DNA from: Winogradskyella sp.
GTDB lineage: Bacteria; Bacteroidota; Bacteroidia; Flavobacteriales; Flavobacteriaceae
Reading direction: 5' to 3'
NCBI GenBank assembly: GCA_030149115.1
Contig: JASBSE010000220.1
Span: forward strand, 1-6,570
DNA length: 6,570 bases
Part shown: piece by piece, positions 6,087 to 6,570 of the stretch
How the letters are laid out: every line of letters starts with the position of its first letter
How positions within the stretch are numbered: position 1 is the stretch's first letter
Notes under the pieces: model-generated
The model's input: only the letters and a program-made list of their open reading frames with translations
The model's database searches: none
What the model was told of the DNA's origin: nothing
Position numbers and translations under genes: made by a program

Positions 6087-6570
6087 TTAAGATTTTGAAA
6101 AAGGAACAGCGACTCTTACAGTTCCCCAACCTAAATGCATGTCAACACCACTATCAGATTCTTCAAAGGCTATGGAAAAAGCTTCCAGAGATTCCTCACC
6201 TTCGGTAGTTGGTACAGTTATTCTAGCTACATCATTTTCTTCATTATAAAAATAACTTCCCCAAACATTTAGGTCTGTGTTTACAATGATGGTCCATTCT
6301 TTTTCTCCAGGAATAGCATATATAGTGTACGTCCCTTTTTTAACATCTTTTCCGTTCAGTTTCATATCAGCATAAACATGGAGTTCTGCTGCTTCATTAG
6401 CACCTAATCTCCAGACTTTTCCTGGTTTTGCTAAATCATAAACTTTTCTATCCTTTAATTGCGGTCTGCTGTAAACGATTTTAATTAGTTTATCAGATTC
6501 CTTATAACTGCTAGGGTAAGAGGCTGCGTCCATCGGACTTTTATCTAAATCAGAAAATTTTTGAGCTTCA
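6087..6570 (-). CDS. DUF2911 family protein, N-terminus cut by window edge
   Basis: The minus-strand frame is open from the stop at 6087 to the window edge, with about 160 residues visible. The first ATG inside the window (6533) is internal: the frame continues upstream as EAQKFSDLDKSP, which matches the mature N-terminus of this family. The missing part is probably a short signal peptide of about 20 residues, so I expect export to the periplasm. Recognisable segments are SYPSSYKESDKLIKIVYSRP, GKVWRLGANEAAEL, KKGTYTIYAIPGEKEWTII, LNVWGSYFYNEENDVARI and LEAFSIAF...LGWGTVRVAVPF. These match DUF2911, a conserved Bacteroidota family of unknown function with a probably beta-rich fold. It converges on queE and shares its terminator; it is not part of the operon at 1-5260. 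Confidence 0.9.
   Translation of the reverse strand, partial: EAQKFSDLDKSPMDAASYPSSYKESDKLIKIVYSRPQLKDRKVYDLAKPGKVWRLGANEAAELHVYADMKLNGKDVKKGTYTIYAIPGEKEWTIIVNTDLNVWGSYFYNEENDVARITVPTTEGEESLEAFSIAFEESDSGVDMHLGWGTVRVAVPFSKS

Noticed and set aside
6087..6533. DUF2911 gene as a complete 148-residue protein starting at 6533
   Set aside because: The frame stays open upstream and reads residues typical of the family's mature N-terminus, so the true start lies outside the window.

Overview
The window is AT-rich and looks like a chromosomal segment of the phylum Bacteroidota, most likely family Flavobacteriaceae. Three things point there. Genes start without clear Shine-Dalgarno sequences. Candidate promoters match the Bacteroidota -7 consensus TAnnTTTG and lie almost on the start codon. 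The gene families (DUF2911, flavobacterial-type QueE, short SIBLING lipoproteins with an FSC or TSC lipobox) are typical of the group. Genes are tightly packed; the longest gap is the 138-base divergent region at 5261-5398, and no stretch over 300 bases lacks a gene.

Bases 1-5260 hold seven minus-strand genes with gaps of only 1 to 37 bases, so they look like one transcription unit read from 5260 towards 1. In transcription order they are: a HerA/YjgR-type (DUF853) ATPase, an unrecognised lipoprotein, a small cupin without the usual metal histidines, an alpha/beta hydrolase, a lipoprotein of the acetolactate decarboxylase family, the pseudouridine synthase RluF, and a VOC/glyoxalase-family protein cut by the window's left edge. 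A possible internal promoter precedes rluF.

Bases 5261-5398 form a divergent promoter region. queE (7-carboxy-7-deazaguanine synthase, queuosine pathway) is read rightwards from 5399. Its TATATTTG box ends six bases before the ATG, which argues for the ATG start and against an in-frame TTG 18 bases upstream. queE ends in an 18-bp perfect hairpin flanked by A and T runs. This hairpin also serves the convergent minus-strand DUF2911 gene, which runs off the right edge.

Two genes, rluF and queE, belong to RNA modification: rRNA/tRNA pseudouridine and tRNA queuosine. The others share no obvious pathway. I see no mobile element, CRISPR array, RNA gene or clear defence system. The most unusual item is the acetolactate-decarboxylase-like lipoprotein, which keeps its metal-binding histidines but, by eye alignment, has lost the catalytic arginine and the C-terminal tail.
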